DNA from: an uncultured bacterium
Lineage (GTDB): Bacteria; Vulcanimicrobiota; Vulcanimicrobiia; Vulcanimicrobiales; Vulcanimicrobiaceae
Direction of reading: 5' to 3'
Assembly: GCA_903829325.1 (NCBI GenBank)
Contig: CAIKPM010000045.1
Span: 28,015 to 92,014 of the forward strand
Length of the DNA: 64,000 nt
Numbering within the stretch: the first letter of the stretch is position 1; the number at the start of each line of letters is the position of its first letter. Positions 51,168 to 59,926 of the stretch are shown in pieces. The position numbers and the translations under genes were made by a program. The notes under the pieces were generated by a model. That model was not told the DNA's origin. It saw nothing but the letters and a program-made list of their open reading frames with translations, and searched no databases.

Positions 51168-51821
51168 TTACTTTGAACGCTTGAGATATGCGGCGATGGT
51201 AGAGCACACCAATAAGGCTGTAACCGTACTGATAATTTTAATGCGATGGTTTGAATACACGCGCCACGCGGCCGAGCCAAAGTCACAGGCATTGCGACGG
51301 AAACGCTCGCCACCAGTAAAAATCTGGTAATCGTTGTCGAGCTTTTTAAAGCGATTCTGCTGTTGCACAAGCATCTCGCTCAGACTCTTGAGAATGCTAC
51401 GGCATTGATGCAATTTCTCGAGTTTCTCGAGATCTTCGGCACCAAGCACGCTATCGCGCGCGCGCATAGCATCCAATTTACCAATTTTCCGGTCAATATC
51501 TGACTGCAAGCCCTTGATCTTCCGCGCCTCTGGATTGACGGTGTTACGCATCGATGCGGCGATATCGCGTTTGAGCTGCAGCTGATCGCTGGCTGACAAT
51601 TTCCCTCGCTCTAAGCGGGAAAAACTCTGAGATAAATGGTGATGCTTCGACACCGTATAGAGCGACGTTGCGTGATCGTCGAGGGTCGGATCGTGCGCGT
51701 CAGCGCCAAGCTTTATAATGGCCGGGTGCAATTCCTCGGTCGACGCATGTCGTGGCCACATCCACCCTGCATTGAGTGCATCAAACCCCAGATCACCGGC
51801 CGCGAGCAACGCATCTATCAT
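51168..51821 (-). CDS. Coiled-coil, tail-anchored membrane protein, unknown
   Basis: 217 residues, no family recognised. The N-terminal 60 residues are mixed (MIDALLAAGDLGFDALNAGW). Residues about 65-155 are strongly helical and charged, probably coiled coil (QLQLKRDIAASMRNT, KIKGLQSDIDRKIGKLDAMR, LEKLEKLHQCRSILKSLSEM). One C-terminal transmembrane helix (IKIISTVTALLVCSTIAAYL) precedes KRSK. Divergent from the gene at 51901, 79 bp away, so the two probably share a control region. A longer opposite-strand frame here (51636-52043) looks like a shadow. Confidence 0.68.
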   Translation of the reverse strand: MIDALLAAGDLGFDALNAGWMWPRHASTEELHPAIIKLGADAHDPTLDDHATSLYTVSKHHHLSQSFSRLERGKLSASDQLQLKRDIAASMRNTVNPEARKIKGLQSDIDRKIGKLDAMRARDSVLGAEDLEKLEKLHQCRSILKSLSEMLVQQQNRFKKLDNDYQIFTGGERFRRNACDFGSAAWRVYSNHRIKIISTVTALLVCSTIAAYLKRSK

Positions 51822-51900
51822 GCATCTTTACTTGTACCCGATGCGCAAAACGGCAAGTTGCTTGCCTTGCTAAGTAGCTGCGCGGGAACATTAAGGCAGT

Positions 51901-52635
51901 ATGGGGGCAATTGGATCGGGGCTATTTTGGGAGCGGGTGGTTCGGGTCTTGGTTGGTCCGAGCGTGCATATTCGCAATCTCCAGGTCAGCCCCGACGGCA
52001 GGCAGCTCGTGGCGCAAACGAAGCGCTCGTGGTTTGGCGATAATTACCACGACGAGGCTATTGGGCCGCTCGAAAACCACGAAAAAGATGGCCTCATCTG
52101 CGATAATGTGCGGATCGTGCCAACCAACAGTGATGGGCAGATCGTGATGAAGGACGGCCGGGTGTACGATCGCGATCTTGGCGATTTTCTCTCGGGTCGC
52201 GACACCAAAATTACCGGTTGGGGCGAAGTCAAACATACAACCATGCGCCGAATTGCTCTCTTTGCAAAAAATCCCGAAGCGTTGACGCATTTTTTGATCG
52301 TTGTCTTGATCAGTTTCGCCTTCGATACCGGTGTCTTTGAATTGGGTTCGTATTTTGGTTCTAAACGAACCGAAAAGAAGTTTGCCCAGGGCGAAATACC
52401 TGTTGACTGGCTTCAACAGGGCAATAATCCTCAACCGAACCAGTTTGATCGCGGTTCGATCATCGCCAGCACCGCGCTAGCCGGCCCCGTCACCGCGCTC
52501 TTCAACCCGCCCAGAGCTGACTATATCCAGCCCAACGCGCAGCAACGCAACAACCCTGCGTCGAGCCAACAAAATCAGCAAACGCAAGCAGCCCCACCGC
52601 CCTACCCGCTGGGGACCGCAGCACCAGCAGCGTAG
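51901..52635 (+). CDS. Membrane protein with Gln/Pro-rich C-terminus, unknown
   Basis: 244 residues, no family recognised. The N-terminal ~115 residues look soluble, with charged beta-like stretches (GPSVHIRNLQVSPDGRQLVA, CDNVRIVPTNSDGQIVMKDG, RVYDRDLGDFLSGRDTKITG). Two hydrophobic segments follow (LTHFLIVVLISFAFDTGVFE and GSIIASTALAGPVTALFNPP), then a Gln/Asn/Pro tail (NNPASSQQNQQTQAAPPPYP). ATG at 51901 follows TAAGG. It ends 37 nt before the decarboxylase gene in the same direction. Confidence 0.65.
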   Translation: MGAIGSGLFWERVVRVLVGPSVHIRNLQVSPDGRQLVAQTKRSWFGDNYHDEAIGPLENHEKDGLICDNVRIVPTNSDGQIVMKDGRVYDRDLGDFLSGRDTKITGWGEVKHTTMRRIALFAKNPEALTHFLIVVLISFAFDTGVFELGSYFGSKRTEKKFAQGEIPVDWLQQGNNPQPNQFDRGSIIASTALAGPVTALFNPPRADYIQPNAQQRNNPASSQQNQQTQAAPPPYPLGTAAPAA

Positions 52636-52672
52636 CAATGCTTTTGGGGCTGCGCGCCAAAAGCAAGTCGCT

Positions 52673-54112
52673 ATGCTCGACCCCAAAGATTGGCAGCGTT
52701 TCCGCGAGCAAGCGCACGCCATGCTCGATTCTGCCATTGACGACATCGCAACCATCCGCGAACGCAACGTCTGGCAACCCGTCCCCCTCGATGTGCAAGC
52801 AGCCCTCAGCCAAGCTCCGCTGCCCCGCAACGCCACGCCGCTCGAGGACGTCCACGCTGATTTCCAGCGATTGATCGCACCTTACGCTACAGGAAACCGC
52901 CATCCGCGCTTCTTCGGCTGGGTCCACGGCGGGGGCACTCCTAGTGGGATGCTCGCGGAAATGCTCGCAGCCAGCATCAATAGCAATACCGGTGGACGCG
53001 ATCACGCTGCAACCTACGTCGAACGCGGGGTCATCCGCTGGTGGGCCGATATTTTCGGCTTCCCGGCCGACAGCAGCGGCATCGTCACCAGCGGCACATC
53101 TGTCGCCACGCTCGACGCGCTGCTGGTGGCGCGGACCCACGCGCTCGGCAGCGACGTGCGCTCCACCGGAGTGGGCGAGAAACGCCTCGTGGGATATGCC
53201 GGCCGCAACGTGCACCACTGCCTGAGCAACGCCTTCGATATTAGCGGCCTGGGTACAAGCGCGCTGCGGCTTATCCCCACCGACGCCAGCGGAAGCCTCG
53301 ATACCGCCCTGCTCGAAGCGCGCATTCAAGCAGACCGGGCAGCGGGTTTCACACCATTTTTCCTCTCGGCCACCATCGGAAGCGTCGACACCGGCGCGAG
53401 CGACGATTTGCCAGCACTAGCTGCCTGCGCGCGTCAACACGGGCTCTGGCTCCACGTAGACGGCGCGTTCGGAGCATTGGCGATCCTCTCCGAACGCCAT
53501 CGCCACTTCCTGCGAGGCATCGAACTGGCCGACTCGCTGGCGTTCGATTTCCACAAATGGCTGCAAGTGCCGTACGGCGCTGGCTTGATGCTCACGCCGC
53601 ATCGCCAAACCCACTTTCAGACCTTTGCCGACAAAGCCGCCTACTTAGCACGACAACAGCAGGGGACAGCGGGCGGCGATCCTTGGTTTTGTGATTTTGG
53701 GATCGAATTGTCGCGCCGCTTTCGGGCTTTGTCGGTGTGGTTTACCATGCGCGAATTTGGCCTCGAGCGACTCGGTCAAGTCGTGACCATGAACTGCACG
53801 CTCGCAGAGGAGTTAGGAGAACGGATTGCCGCTTTGCCCAACTTCGAGCTGCTGGCGCCCGTTAGGCTCAATATCGTCTGTGCGCGTTATAACGACGGCG
53901 CATCCGATCCGCTCGAGCTCAACCAGATCAACGAAGCCTTAGCGATTCGCCTGCAGCTCAGCGGCGAGGTCGTCGCATCGACCACCCGCATCGACGGCAA
54001 CCTGGCCTTGCGCTTCAACTTCACCAACCACCGCATCACGAGTGACGATCTCGACCGCGTGCTCACTGCCCTGATTACCGCAAGTGTAAACCCGAAGGAA
54101 CCGCTCAAGTGA
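52673..54112 (+). CDS. PLP-dependent (aromatic-L-amino-acid-type) decarboxylase
   Basis: 479 residues, group II amino-acid decarboxylase. N-terminal NRHPRFFGWVHGGGTPSGML is the substrate-site segment. GIVTSGTSVATLDALLVART binds the cofactor phosphate, WLHVDGAFGALAILS holds the PLP Asp, and the Schiff-base Lys is in DSLAFDFHKWLQVPYGAGLM. The HxHxW context and length fit the DDC/tyrosine-decarboxylase group; substrate unproven. Directly upstream of tRNA-Tyr. Codon use matches its neighbours. Confidence 0.88.
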   Translation: MLDPKDWQRFREQAHAMLDSAIDDIATIRERNVWQPVPLDVQAALSQAPLPRNATPLEDVHADFQRLIAPYATGNRHPRFFGWVHGGGTPSGMLAEMLAASINSNTGGRDHAATYVERGVIRWWADIFGFPADSSGIVTSGTSVATLDALLVARTHALGSDVRSTGVGEKRLVGYAGRNVHHCLSNAFDISGLGTSALRLIPTDASGSLDTALLEARIQADRAAGFTPFFLSATIGSVDTGASDDLPALAACARQHGLWLHVDGAFGALAILSERHRHFLRGIELADSLAFDFHKWLQVPYGAGLMLTPHRQTHFQTFADKAAYLARQQQGTAGGDPWFCDFGIELSRRFRALSVWFTMREFGLERLGQVVTMNCTLAEELGERIAALPNFELLAPVRLNIVCARYNDGASDPLELNQINEALAIRLQLSGEVVASTTRIDGNLALRFNFTNHRITSDDLDRVLTALITASVNPKEPLK

Positions 54113-54134
54113 GAACCTAACGGAACGGGGCTGC

Positions 54135-54219
54135 GGGTAGGTGGTCGAGTGGTTAAAGGCAATGGACTGTAAATCCATCGCGCGAAAGCGCTACGGGGGT
54201 TCGAATCCCTCCCTGCCCA
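54135..54219 (+). tRNA. trnY: tRNA-Tyr (GTA anticodon)
   Basis: 85 nt, class II with a long variable arm (CGCGCGAAAGCGC). Acceptor GGGTAGG (54135-54141) pairs fully with CCTGCCC (54212-54218), discriminator A. Anticodon loop CTGTAAA gives GTA; T-loop TTCGAAT. CCA not encoded. Confidence 0.96.
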
Positions 54220-54236
54220 GTCTAGCACTCTACGTG

Positions 54237-54701
54237 TTAAGAAACGGTGAGTGTCCCCCCAACATGAAGCTCAAGCAAACGATTAAATTGGGTTTGTAGC
54301 GCTAACAGTTGGAGTTGTAGCTCGTGCATTTGTTGCGCTTGCACAATGAGAGCGTTTCGAACTAAATCTGTTTGTTGTGTTTGGACATCGAGTTTGCTCT
54401 GCAGCTCATTTGTCTTTGCCATTTGCGCGGTCAGTGCGGCCCGTAATGAACTAATTTGTTTTTTAAGGGCGCCATGCGAGGCGATCACCTGTCCTCGGTG
54501 TTCTGATACAACGTCCCTGAGCAGGTAACTTTCTTCCTCTGCGCGGCGTATTCGATCTCCATGACAGTCGAGCTGGGCTCTATGAGCTCCAAGCTTCGCT
54601 CCAACATCAGCCGCAAAGCTCCCCCCCGCGGTAGGTGAAGCTAATGACCCGGTATCTGATCCATATGAAGATGTACGGACCCTTGGTACAGCTAAATCCA
54701 A
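54237..54701 (-). CDS. Coiled-coil protein of unknown function
   Basis: 154 residues from TTG at 54701, with AGGAG 7 nt upstream. After about 45 residues rich in Ser/Gly, the remainder is one long heptad-like helix (ESYLLRDVVSEHRGQVIASH, SLRAALTAQMAKTNELQSKL, QAQQMHELQLQLLALQTQFN). It ends in LLELHVGGTLTVS. No signal peptide, membrane helix or known family. It lies between tRNA-Tyr and tRNA-Gly on the opposite strand. Such tail-fibre- or tether-like coiled coils are common in accessory genes. Confidence 0.65.
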   Translation of the reverse strand: MDLAVPRVRTSSYGSDTGSLASPTAGGSFAADVGAKLGAHRAQLDCHGDRIRRAEEESYLLRDVVSEHRGQVIASHGALKKQISSLRAALTAQMAKTNELQSKLDVQTQQTDLVRNALIVQAQQMHELQLQLLALQTQFNRLLELHVGGTLTVS

Positions 54702-54843
54702 AACTCATCTCCTGACGCAGAGTTGCTCTACGCCACACTCAACCATGATACTGGCAACCAGCTTCATTTTTAGCTGTGAGCTACCTTTTGCCGAAACCCC
54801 ACAGGAAGCACCGTTCCACTGATGAAGCCCACCTCAAGATTTT

Positions 54844-54914
54844 GCGGGCGTTGCATAGTGGTAATGCCTCTGCCTTCCAAGCAGAAGTCGCGAGTTCGAT
54901 TCTCGCCGCCCGCT
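54844..54914 (+). tRNA. trnG: tRNA-Gly (TCC anticodon)
   Basis: 71 nt. Acceptor GCGGGCG (54844-54850) pairs fully with CGCCCGC (54907-54913), discriminator T. Anticodon loop CTTCCAA gives TCC; T-loop TTCGATT. CCA not encoded. The 142 nt before it show no gene. Confidence 0.96.
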
Positions 54915-54936
54915 GATTCTCGCCCTTCTTAGCGAG

Positions 54937-56076
54937 CTATCCGTTCAACGGGAGTCGTGCCGTGAACGTTGATCCGTGGCCGAACTCTGAGGCCGCGCTG
55001 ACTTGGCCACCGTGAGCTTCGATATTGCGCTTGACGATCGCTAAGCCCACGCCAAGACCCCCTCGGTCTTTTGCGCGCGAACGATCGACAACATAAAACC
55101 GCTCGAACAGATGCGGTAAATCTTTATATGGAATCCCCGCCCCCGTATCGCGAACTTCGAACACTGCTTCGTCTGCTTCTTGACGCGTCGCCACCGTGAT
55201 CACTCCACCGACCGGTGTATGTCGCATCGCATTTTCGACAAAATTAATGGCGACTTGCGCCAAGCGAGCTGGATCAGCCTCGAGCACAACATCCTCAAGC
55301 TCGTACACCAAGCTCAGACCACGCTTTTTCAAACGCGGCTCCAGTACTTCGAGCGTTTCTCGAACCAGCGACGACAGCTGAAGCTTCTGCTTCTGCAAAC
55401 GAATTTGCCCCGCTTCCGAACGCGCTACTTCGAGTAGATGCTCGACTAATTCGACCATGCGATCAATCTCACGCGCGAGACGCGGGAAAAAATATGCTCG
55501 AGTCTGAGCTTCGTCATCGCTGTTGAGGGTTTCGATCATGAGCTTCATCCCGGCTAAAGGCGTTCGCAGCTCATGCGAAATATTGCCCAAAAATTCACGC
55601 CGCACACGCTTGGCATCTGCGATCGCAGTTTCGTCAAACGCGACCAATAAAATCGACTGATCACGCAGCTGTTTAACCAAAACTCGCAGCGTCGCATGGC
55701 GCTGCGCGGAATGATACGATAGCACGCGGGAGATTTCTTCACCCTGCTGCGCTTCGGTAATCAGCTGCTCCCATTCATACGAGCCAGTCACTTCAACCAA
55801 AGCCCGCCCAAGTATCTGGGCATGAGTGCGACCAAAGAGGATCGTGGCTTGCGGATTCGCATGAATAATTTCTTGCTGCGCATTGACAATCAACGCCGTA
55901 ACCGGCAACGCAGCGAACACTTCCTCAAAAACGCTGAACACATCATCCAGCTCTGAGCCGCCTTCGTCTATCGGCAAAGGCTCAACTCGATTTAAGACAT
56001 CACGCGAGCGAGGGATAAAATACCCAATCCCCAGGCTCAACAAGCCCACTCCAACGACCTGCGCTAACGAACTCAT
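54937..56076 (-). CDS. phoR: PhoR-like sensor histidine kinase
   Basis: 379 residues. A single N-terminal hydrophobic helix (LAQVVGVGLLSLGIGYFIP), a PAS domain (about 50-150, AALPVTALIVNAQQEIIHAN), then HisKA with the phospho-acceptor in FLGNISHELRTPLAGMKLMI. The ATPase domain has the N-box (QVAINFVENAMRHTPVGGVI), G1 (VFEVRDTGAGIPYKDL) and G2 (RGGLGVGLAIVKRNIEAHGG). No periplasmic loop, like many PhoR proteins that sense the Pst transporter. Overlaps phoB by 4 nt. Confidence 0.9.
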   Translation of the reverse strand: MSSLAQVVGVGLLSLGIGYFIPRSRDVLNRVEPLPIDEGGSELDDVFSVFEEVFAALPVTALIVNAQQEIIHANPQATILFGRTHAQILGRALVEVTGSYEWEQLITEAQQGEEISRVLSYHSAQRHATLRVLVKQLRDQSILLVAFDETAIADAKRVRREFLGNISHELRTPLAGMKLMIETLNSDDEAQTRAYFFPRLAREIDRMVELVEHLLEVARSEAGQIRLQKQKLQLSSLVRETLEVLEPRLKKRGLSLVYELEDVVLEADPARLAQVAINFVENAMRHTPVGGVITVATRQEADEAVFEVRDTGAGIPYKDLPHLFERFYVVDRSRAKDRGGLGVGLAIVKRNIEAHGGQVSAASEFGHGSTFTARLPLNG

Positions 56077-56810
56077 GCCGCCTCGGCGGGTCGAGCCAGC
56101 GCGGGCTTGGCATCTTCGGAATGACGAAATAAATAGCCACGCCCGCGAATCGTCACAATATACCGCGGCATCGTTACATCCGCTTCGATTTTTTCACGTA
56201 ACCAGCGAATATGCACGCTTAAGGTCTGTTGATCGCCATCAAAATCATACCCCCAGACTTTATCCAAAAGCGTTTGACGCGTCACTACACGCCCGCGATT
56301 TTCCATGAGTATTTGTAACAGGCTAAACTCTTTCGGTGCTAAGGGGATGATTTTCCCCGAGACCGTGACCTGCTGCGCAACCGGATCAAGAACGATTTCA
56401 CCGACCGTGATCTGCTCGGACGCAGTTTCACTCACCGCATGGCGTCGCAGTCTGGCCCGTACCCGGGCCATAAATTCGTGCAGACCAAAAGGCTTGGTCA
56501 TATAGTCATCAGCGCCCAATTCGAGTGCAAGAACCTTATCAATCTCTTGATCTTTCGCGGTCAGCATAATAATCGGGACACGCGAGATCTTGCGAATTTC
56601 CTTGCAGACTTCGAGCCCATCGAGCAAAGGCAACATTATATCGAGAATAACCAAATCCGGCTTTTCGAGCGCTGCCAAGCTGACGCCAAGCCGCCCGTCA
56701 CCCGCTAAAAAGACTTGATAGCCATTGCGTTCGAGATTAAAACGCAGGCTCTGAACAATGGCCGCATCATCTTCAACGATCAAGATTTTTGGGGGAGCAG
56801 GCTGCGACAT
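56073..56810 (-). CDS. phoB: PhoB-like OmpR-family response regulator
   Basis: 245 residues. Receiver domain: acidic pair in ILIVEDDAAIVQSLRFNLER, phospho-Asp in KPDLVILDIMLPLLDGLEVC, Thr and Lys in IIMLTAKDQEIDKVLA and GADDYMTKPFGLHEF. C-terminal winged helix: LAPKEFSLLQILMENRGRVV and DQQTLSVHIRWLREKIEADV. Its ATG overlaps the ppx stop by 1 nt. Regulation of phosphate genes is inferred from the ppx and phoR linkage; no pho box was identified. Confidence 0.9.
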   Translation of the reverse strand: MSQPAPPKILIVEDDAAIVQSLRFNLERNGYQVFLAGDGRLGVSLAALEKPDLVILDIMLPLLDGLEVCKEIRKISRVPIIMLTAKDQEIDKVLALELGADDYMTKPFGLHEFMARVRARLRRHAVSETASEQITVGEIVLDPVAQQVTVSGKIIPLAPKEFSLLQILMENRGRVVTRQTLLDKVWGYDFDGDQQTLSVHIRWLREKIEADVTMPRYIVTIRGRGYLFRHSEDAKPALARPAEAA

Positions 56811-58396
56811 CAGCGCGATTCTCCAGTTTCAGCAGTGGGATGTACAACAAACTCCGGCATCACGCCGTATGCACGCACGAATAAATCGGCTTTCGCCCGC
56901 GCTGACATCACCTCAAATGCAACATCACCATCGGACTGCACACTCACAAGGCAACGACCGCGTTCGCGCTGCACATGAACGGCTTTGACCCGCCCCTGAT
57001 GACGGGCATCCAAAGCATCGGCGATGCGCAGCAATGCCGCGAGTCGATCAACAATCGTTCGCACGAGCGGATCCAAAGCGAGATATTCAGGATGCGTCAT
57101 CTTGGGTAAGGAGCGGCGATGATACCGAACCAAGAGCGCGACAACTTCTTGTTCGCGGGGCTTCCAACCGGTTAAGGTTGCATTGCGCACGATATACGCA
57201 CTGTGTTTATGATGCGAACTCACCTGAATCACTCGACCGACATCGTGAAGAATTGCCGCTGCAAACAGCAAATCACGCTCGACAAATTCAACCAGAGGCG
57301 GTAATTCTTTCAGTCCATCGTAGAGGCTCAGCGCCAGATCAGCCACCCGCGTTTCATGAGCCAAATCACCGCGAAATTTTCCCGCCAGTTCCCGCACCGC
57401 GTCAAGCCGGCGCAAACGCTCATCGCCCAAGGCTTTGACTCGGTCGTGATTTTGTTGCAAATAATCCGCGATCACGCCCTCGCGCAGAGCCAGATCACAA
57501 ATGTGGACCACATTCTGACCCAGCGCCTCGAGCAAAGCAATCGCGACAGCGTTGCCTGCCACAATAATATCGCTGCGCCGAGGATTCATCCCAGGCAATG
57601 CGCGCCGTTGCTCGGGCGTGCAAGCAAGCATGCGCTTCTGCAGCATCTGCATGCGCGGCAAGGTCAGTTCGGCACCGCGCGAACGGACAAAAACTTCCCC
57701 GCGCTCAGCTGCGTCTAACGCCGCCAATCCAAGCCACGTGCCCGATGTCCCGATGATCGTTTCCAGATGCGCATTGCCCGGCAACGATTCGCCACTGCGC
57801 AAAGGCGCGCACACCGGCTCGAGCTGCTCACGCAAAAAGGCGGTCAATGCAGGCATATTGACTTCATCACCACGCCGGAATTGCTCGTACATGCGCAAGC
57901 TGCCCAAGGGTAAGCTCAAGAGCTGATACGTTCGGTGATGATCAGCAACAATAAGTTCGGTTGAGCCACCACCGATATCGAGAATACACGCGAGACGCTC
58001 GTCGAGCAACGTTCCACGGCTGACACCTAAATGAATCAAACGCGCCTCATCGCGCCCCGAAAGCACCTCGATCCGACAGCCGGTGCGCTCGTACACCGCC
58101 TGAAGAAAATCAGCGCGGTTGCCCGCGTCGCGCACGGCTGAGGTCGCGACAATCCGCACATCCTGAGCCTGGGCAGCCCGAGCGCGCTCGACAAAATTGA
58201 CCAGCACCTCAACGCCGCGAGCGATAGCTTTCTTCCCTAAGCGGGCATGTTTGAGAGCATCGCCAGCACCGAGGCGCACCATTTCGCGTGCTTTTAGCAC
58301 GACGTGAATAGACCCGACGTACGGATCGATCTCGACAACGATCACATGGATCGAATTTGTTCCAACATCGATCGCTCCGAATCGCATGGGCACCAC
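56810..58396 (-). CDS. ppx: Exopolyphosphatase / GppA-family phosphatase with HD domain
   Basis: 528 residues. Ppx/GppA N-terminal domains: FGAIDVGTNSIHVIVVEIDP, VRIVATSAVRDAGNRADFLQ, and ACILDIGGGSTELIVADHHR (phosphate-1/-2 loops). A C-terminal HD-type domain follows (about 340-500) with LFAAAILHDVGRVIQVSSHH. Degrades polyphosphate or pppGpp. Two adjacent GTG codons start it (58396, 58393); GGGGGGAG lies 8 nt before the first. Heads ppx-phoB-phoR. Confidence 0.92.
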   Translation of the reverse strand: MVPMRFGAIDVGTNSIHVIVVEIDPYVGSIHVVLKAREMVRLGAGDALKHARLGKKAIARGVEVLVNFVERARAAQAQDVRIVATSAVRDAGNRADFLQAVYERTGCRIEVLSGRDEARLIHLGVSRGTLLDERLACILDIGGGSTELIVADHHRTYQLLSLPLGSLRMYEQFRRGDEVNMPALTAFLREQLEPVCAPLRSGESLPGNAHLETIIGTSGTWLGLAALDAAERGEVFVRSRGAELTLPRMQMLQKRMLACTPEQRRALPGMNPRRSDIIVAGNAVAIALLEALGQNVVHICDLALREGVIADYLQQNHDRVKALGDERLRRLDAVRELAGKFRGDLAHETRVADLALSLYDGLKELPPLVEFVERDLLFAAAILHDVGRVIQVSSHHKHSAYIVRNATLTGWKPREQEVVALLVRYHRRSLPKMTHPEYLALDPLVRTIVDRLAALLRIADALDARHQGRVKAVHVQRERGRCLVSVQSDGDVAFEVMSARAKADLFVRAYGVMPEFVVHPTAETGESR

Positions 58397-58505
58397 GATT
58401 ACAACTCCCCCCGCACCTTACCTCTACAAGGGGGACGTTGAGGGGAGGACGAGAACCCACGGCTGCAACTGAGCGCAAGCAACCAACTTTCGAAGAGGAG
58501 TAAGC

Positions 58506-59414
58506 ATGCAAACCGCCGTGCGTCGACCAACCTTTGACGATTTACACTTATCCACGGGAAAACGAACCCGCTTACATCGCCTCATGTACGAACATGGACC
58601 GGCAAACGGCACGCTCTTGTTGTTGCCGATTGATCAAGGCCTCGAGCATGGCCCTGTCGATTTCTTCGATAATCCCGACGCACTGGATCCGGCTTGGGTG
58701 CTCAAGCTAGCGGTTGAAGGCAAATTTTCGGGAATCGCTTATCACATCGGACTCGCCGAGAAATATCATCAGCACTTTGCTGGACGCGTGCCCTTACTAC
58801 TCAAAATCAATGGCAAAACCAATATCCCCTCAGATGATGATGCCTTTAGTCCACTGACCTCATCCGTCGAAGATGCCGTGCGCCTCGGCGCCGATGCAGT
58901 TGGCTACACGCTCTACGTTGGCAGCACCGCGCAAGCAGATGATATCGTGCAACTCAATGAAGTACGCCGTGAATGCGATCGCTTCGGCATGCCGTTAGTA
59001 GTGTGGGCGTACCCGCGCGGGAGTGCAGTCAAGTCCAAAGGCGGCCAGGATTCGCTCTACGCGATTGAATACGCCGCTCGTGTTGCCTGCGAAGTTGGCG
59101 CAGATATTGTGAAGTTGAACGTTCCGGTTTGGGATGCCACGAAAGCAGCGAATTCTCCCAAGCCATTCAATACGCTGCAATTATCCGAAGCAGACGCGCT
59201 GCAACGCGTCGTGAAGGCAGCCGGCAGAACGCTCGTGCTCGTTTCCGGCGGCAGCAAAATCTCCGATGCGGATACGCTGCACAAAGCAAAAATTGCGATG
59301 CAGGCCGGTTGCGTTGGTCTGATCTTTGGTCGAAACATGTGGCAACGTCAGTGGAATAGTGCCTTACAAATGTCAAACCAAGTCCACGAACTCCTAGCCA
59401 AGTACCCCGGCTAA
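58506..59414 (+). CDS. fbaB: Fructose-bisphosphate aldolase, class I (FbaB/DhnA type)
   Basis: Cleaves fructose 1,6-bisphosphate through a Schiff base. 302 residues, archaeal-type class I. LLLPIDQGLEHGPVDFFDNP is the family hallmark; the Schiff-base Lys is expected in VGADIVKLNVPVWDA, after PLVVWAYPRGSAVKSKGGQD. Phosphate-binding LVLVSGGSKISDADTLHKAK and GLIFGRNMWQRQWNSALQMS close the barrel. AGGAG lies 5 nt before ATG 58506. Monocistronic, with its own terminator. Confidence 0.93.
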   Translation: MQTAVRRPTFDDLHLSTGKRTRLHRLMYEHGPANGTLLLLPIDQGLEHGPVDFFDNPDALDPAWVLKLAVEGKFSGIAYHIGLAEKYHQHFAGRVPLLLKINGKTNIPSDDDAFSPLTSSVEDAVRLGADAVGYTLYVGSTAQADDIVQLNEVRRECDRFGMPLVVWAYPRGSAVKSKGGQDSLYAIEYAARVACEVGADIVKLNVPVWDATKAANSPKPFNTLQLSEADALQRVVKAAGRTLVLVSGGSKISDADTLHKAKIAMQAGCVGLIFGRNMWQRQWNSALQMSNQVHELLAKYPG

Positions 59415-59451
59415 AGCACACCGCTCCTGGAGAGGCCCCCTCGAGCAAAAT

Positions 59452-59508
59452 AAAATCACCGCGCCCTCCGAGTTCTATGCAACTCTCGAGGCGTGGTGAT
59501 TTTTCTTT
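59452..59508. terminator. Bidirectional Rho-independent terminator
   Basis: AAAATCACC (59452-59460) pairs with GGTGATTTT (59495-59503), with further imperfect inner pairing around CCTCCGAG/CTCGAGG. T-runs follow on both strands (TTTTCTTTT on plus, TTTTATTTT on minus). It serves fbaB and the convergent gene at 59524. Confidence 0.88.
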
Positions 59509-59523
59509 TCTAAGGCCTTCTAA

Positions 59524-59847
59524 TTATTGGCGTTTACGCCGCAAGCTAGCACCACGCAAGCGCAGAATATCTGCAATGACATGATCGTCGCCAGCTTCAT
59601 AGAGGAGGCCGAGGGCAACTTCAACGATCGAGCTTTCGCTAACGCGCAGATCGAACGCTAAACGGCGGAGACGAGCTCCGAGGTCTTCGGCTACGTTGAT
59701 TGAGAGCTTCATGGTCGATGCTTGTTTGGTGCCAACATGCGCACCGGCCTGAGCCGGGGCGAGCGTTTCACCAACAACAGTCTCACGATGTGATTGACTG
59801 GGCTGATCATCGACGATGAGGGTCCGCAATGAGGTTTGGGCGCTCAT
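59524..59847 (-). CDS. Small ribbon-helix-helix-like protein with N-terminal extension
   Basis: 107 residues from ATG at 59847 (GGAAGGA upstream). The first ~45 residues look unstructured (TLRTLIVDDQPSQSHRETVV). The C-terminal ~60 residues (MKLSINVAEDLGARLRRLAF, then DLRVSESSIVEVALGLLYEA) fit the beta-strand plus two-helix plan of RHH DNA-binding proteins, ending in a basic tail (RLRGASLRRKRQ). No toxin partner is adjacent. Follows trmFO by 79 nt in the same direction. Function unknown; a regulator is inferred. Confidence 0.7.
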   Translation of the reverse strand: MSAQTSLRTLIVDDQPSQSHRETVVGETLAPAQAGAHVGTKQASTMKLSINVAEDLGARLRRLAFDLRVSESSIVEVALGLLYEAGDDHVIADILRLRGASLRRKRQ

Positions 59848-59926
59848 GGAGTTCCTTCCATCGGTACAGGGCAAGAAGACGAGCAAGACGCTCGTTCTCT
59901 CCACCTATCGGCAATAATCGCTAGAA

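Noticed and set aside
51636..52043. 135-codon plus-strand frame overlapping the two orphan genes
   Set aside because: It overlaps both better-supported genes and has shadow-like composition.
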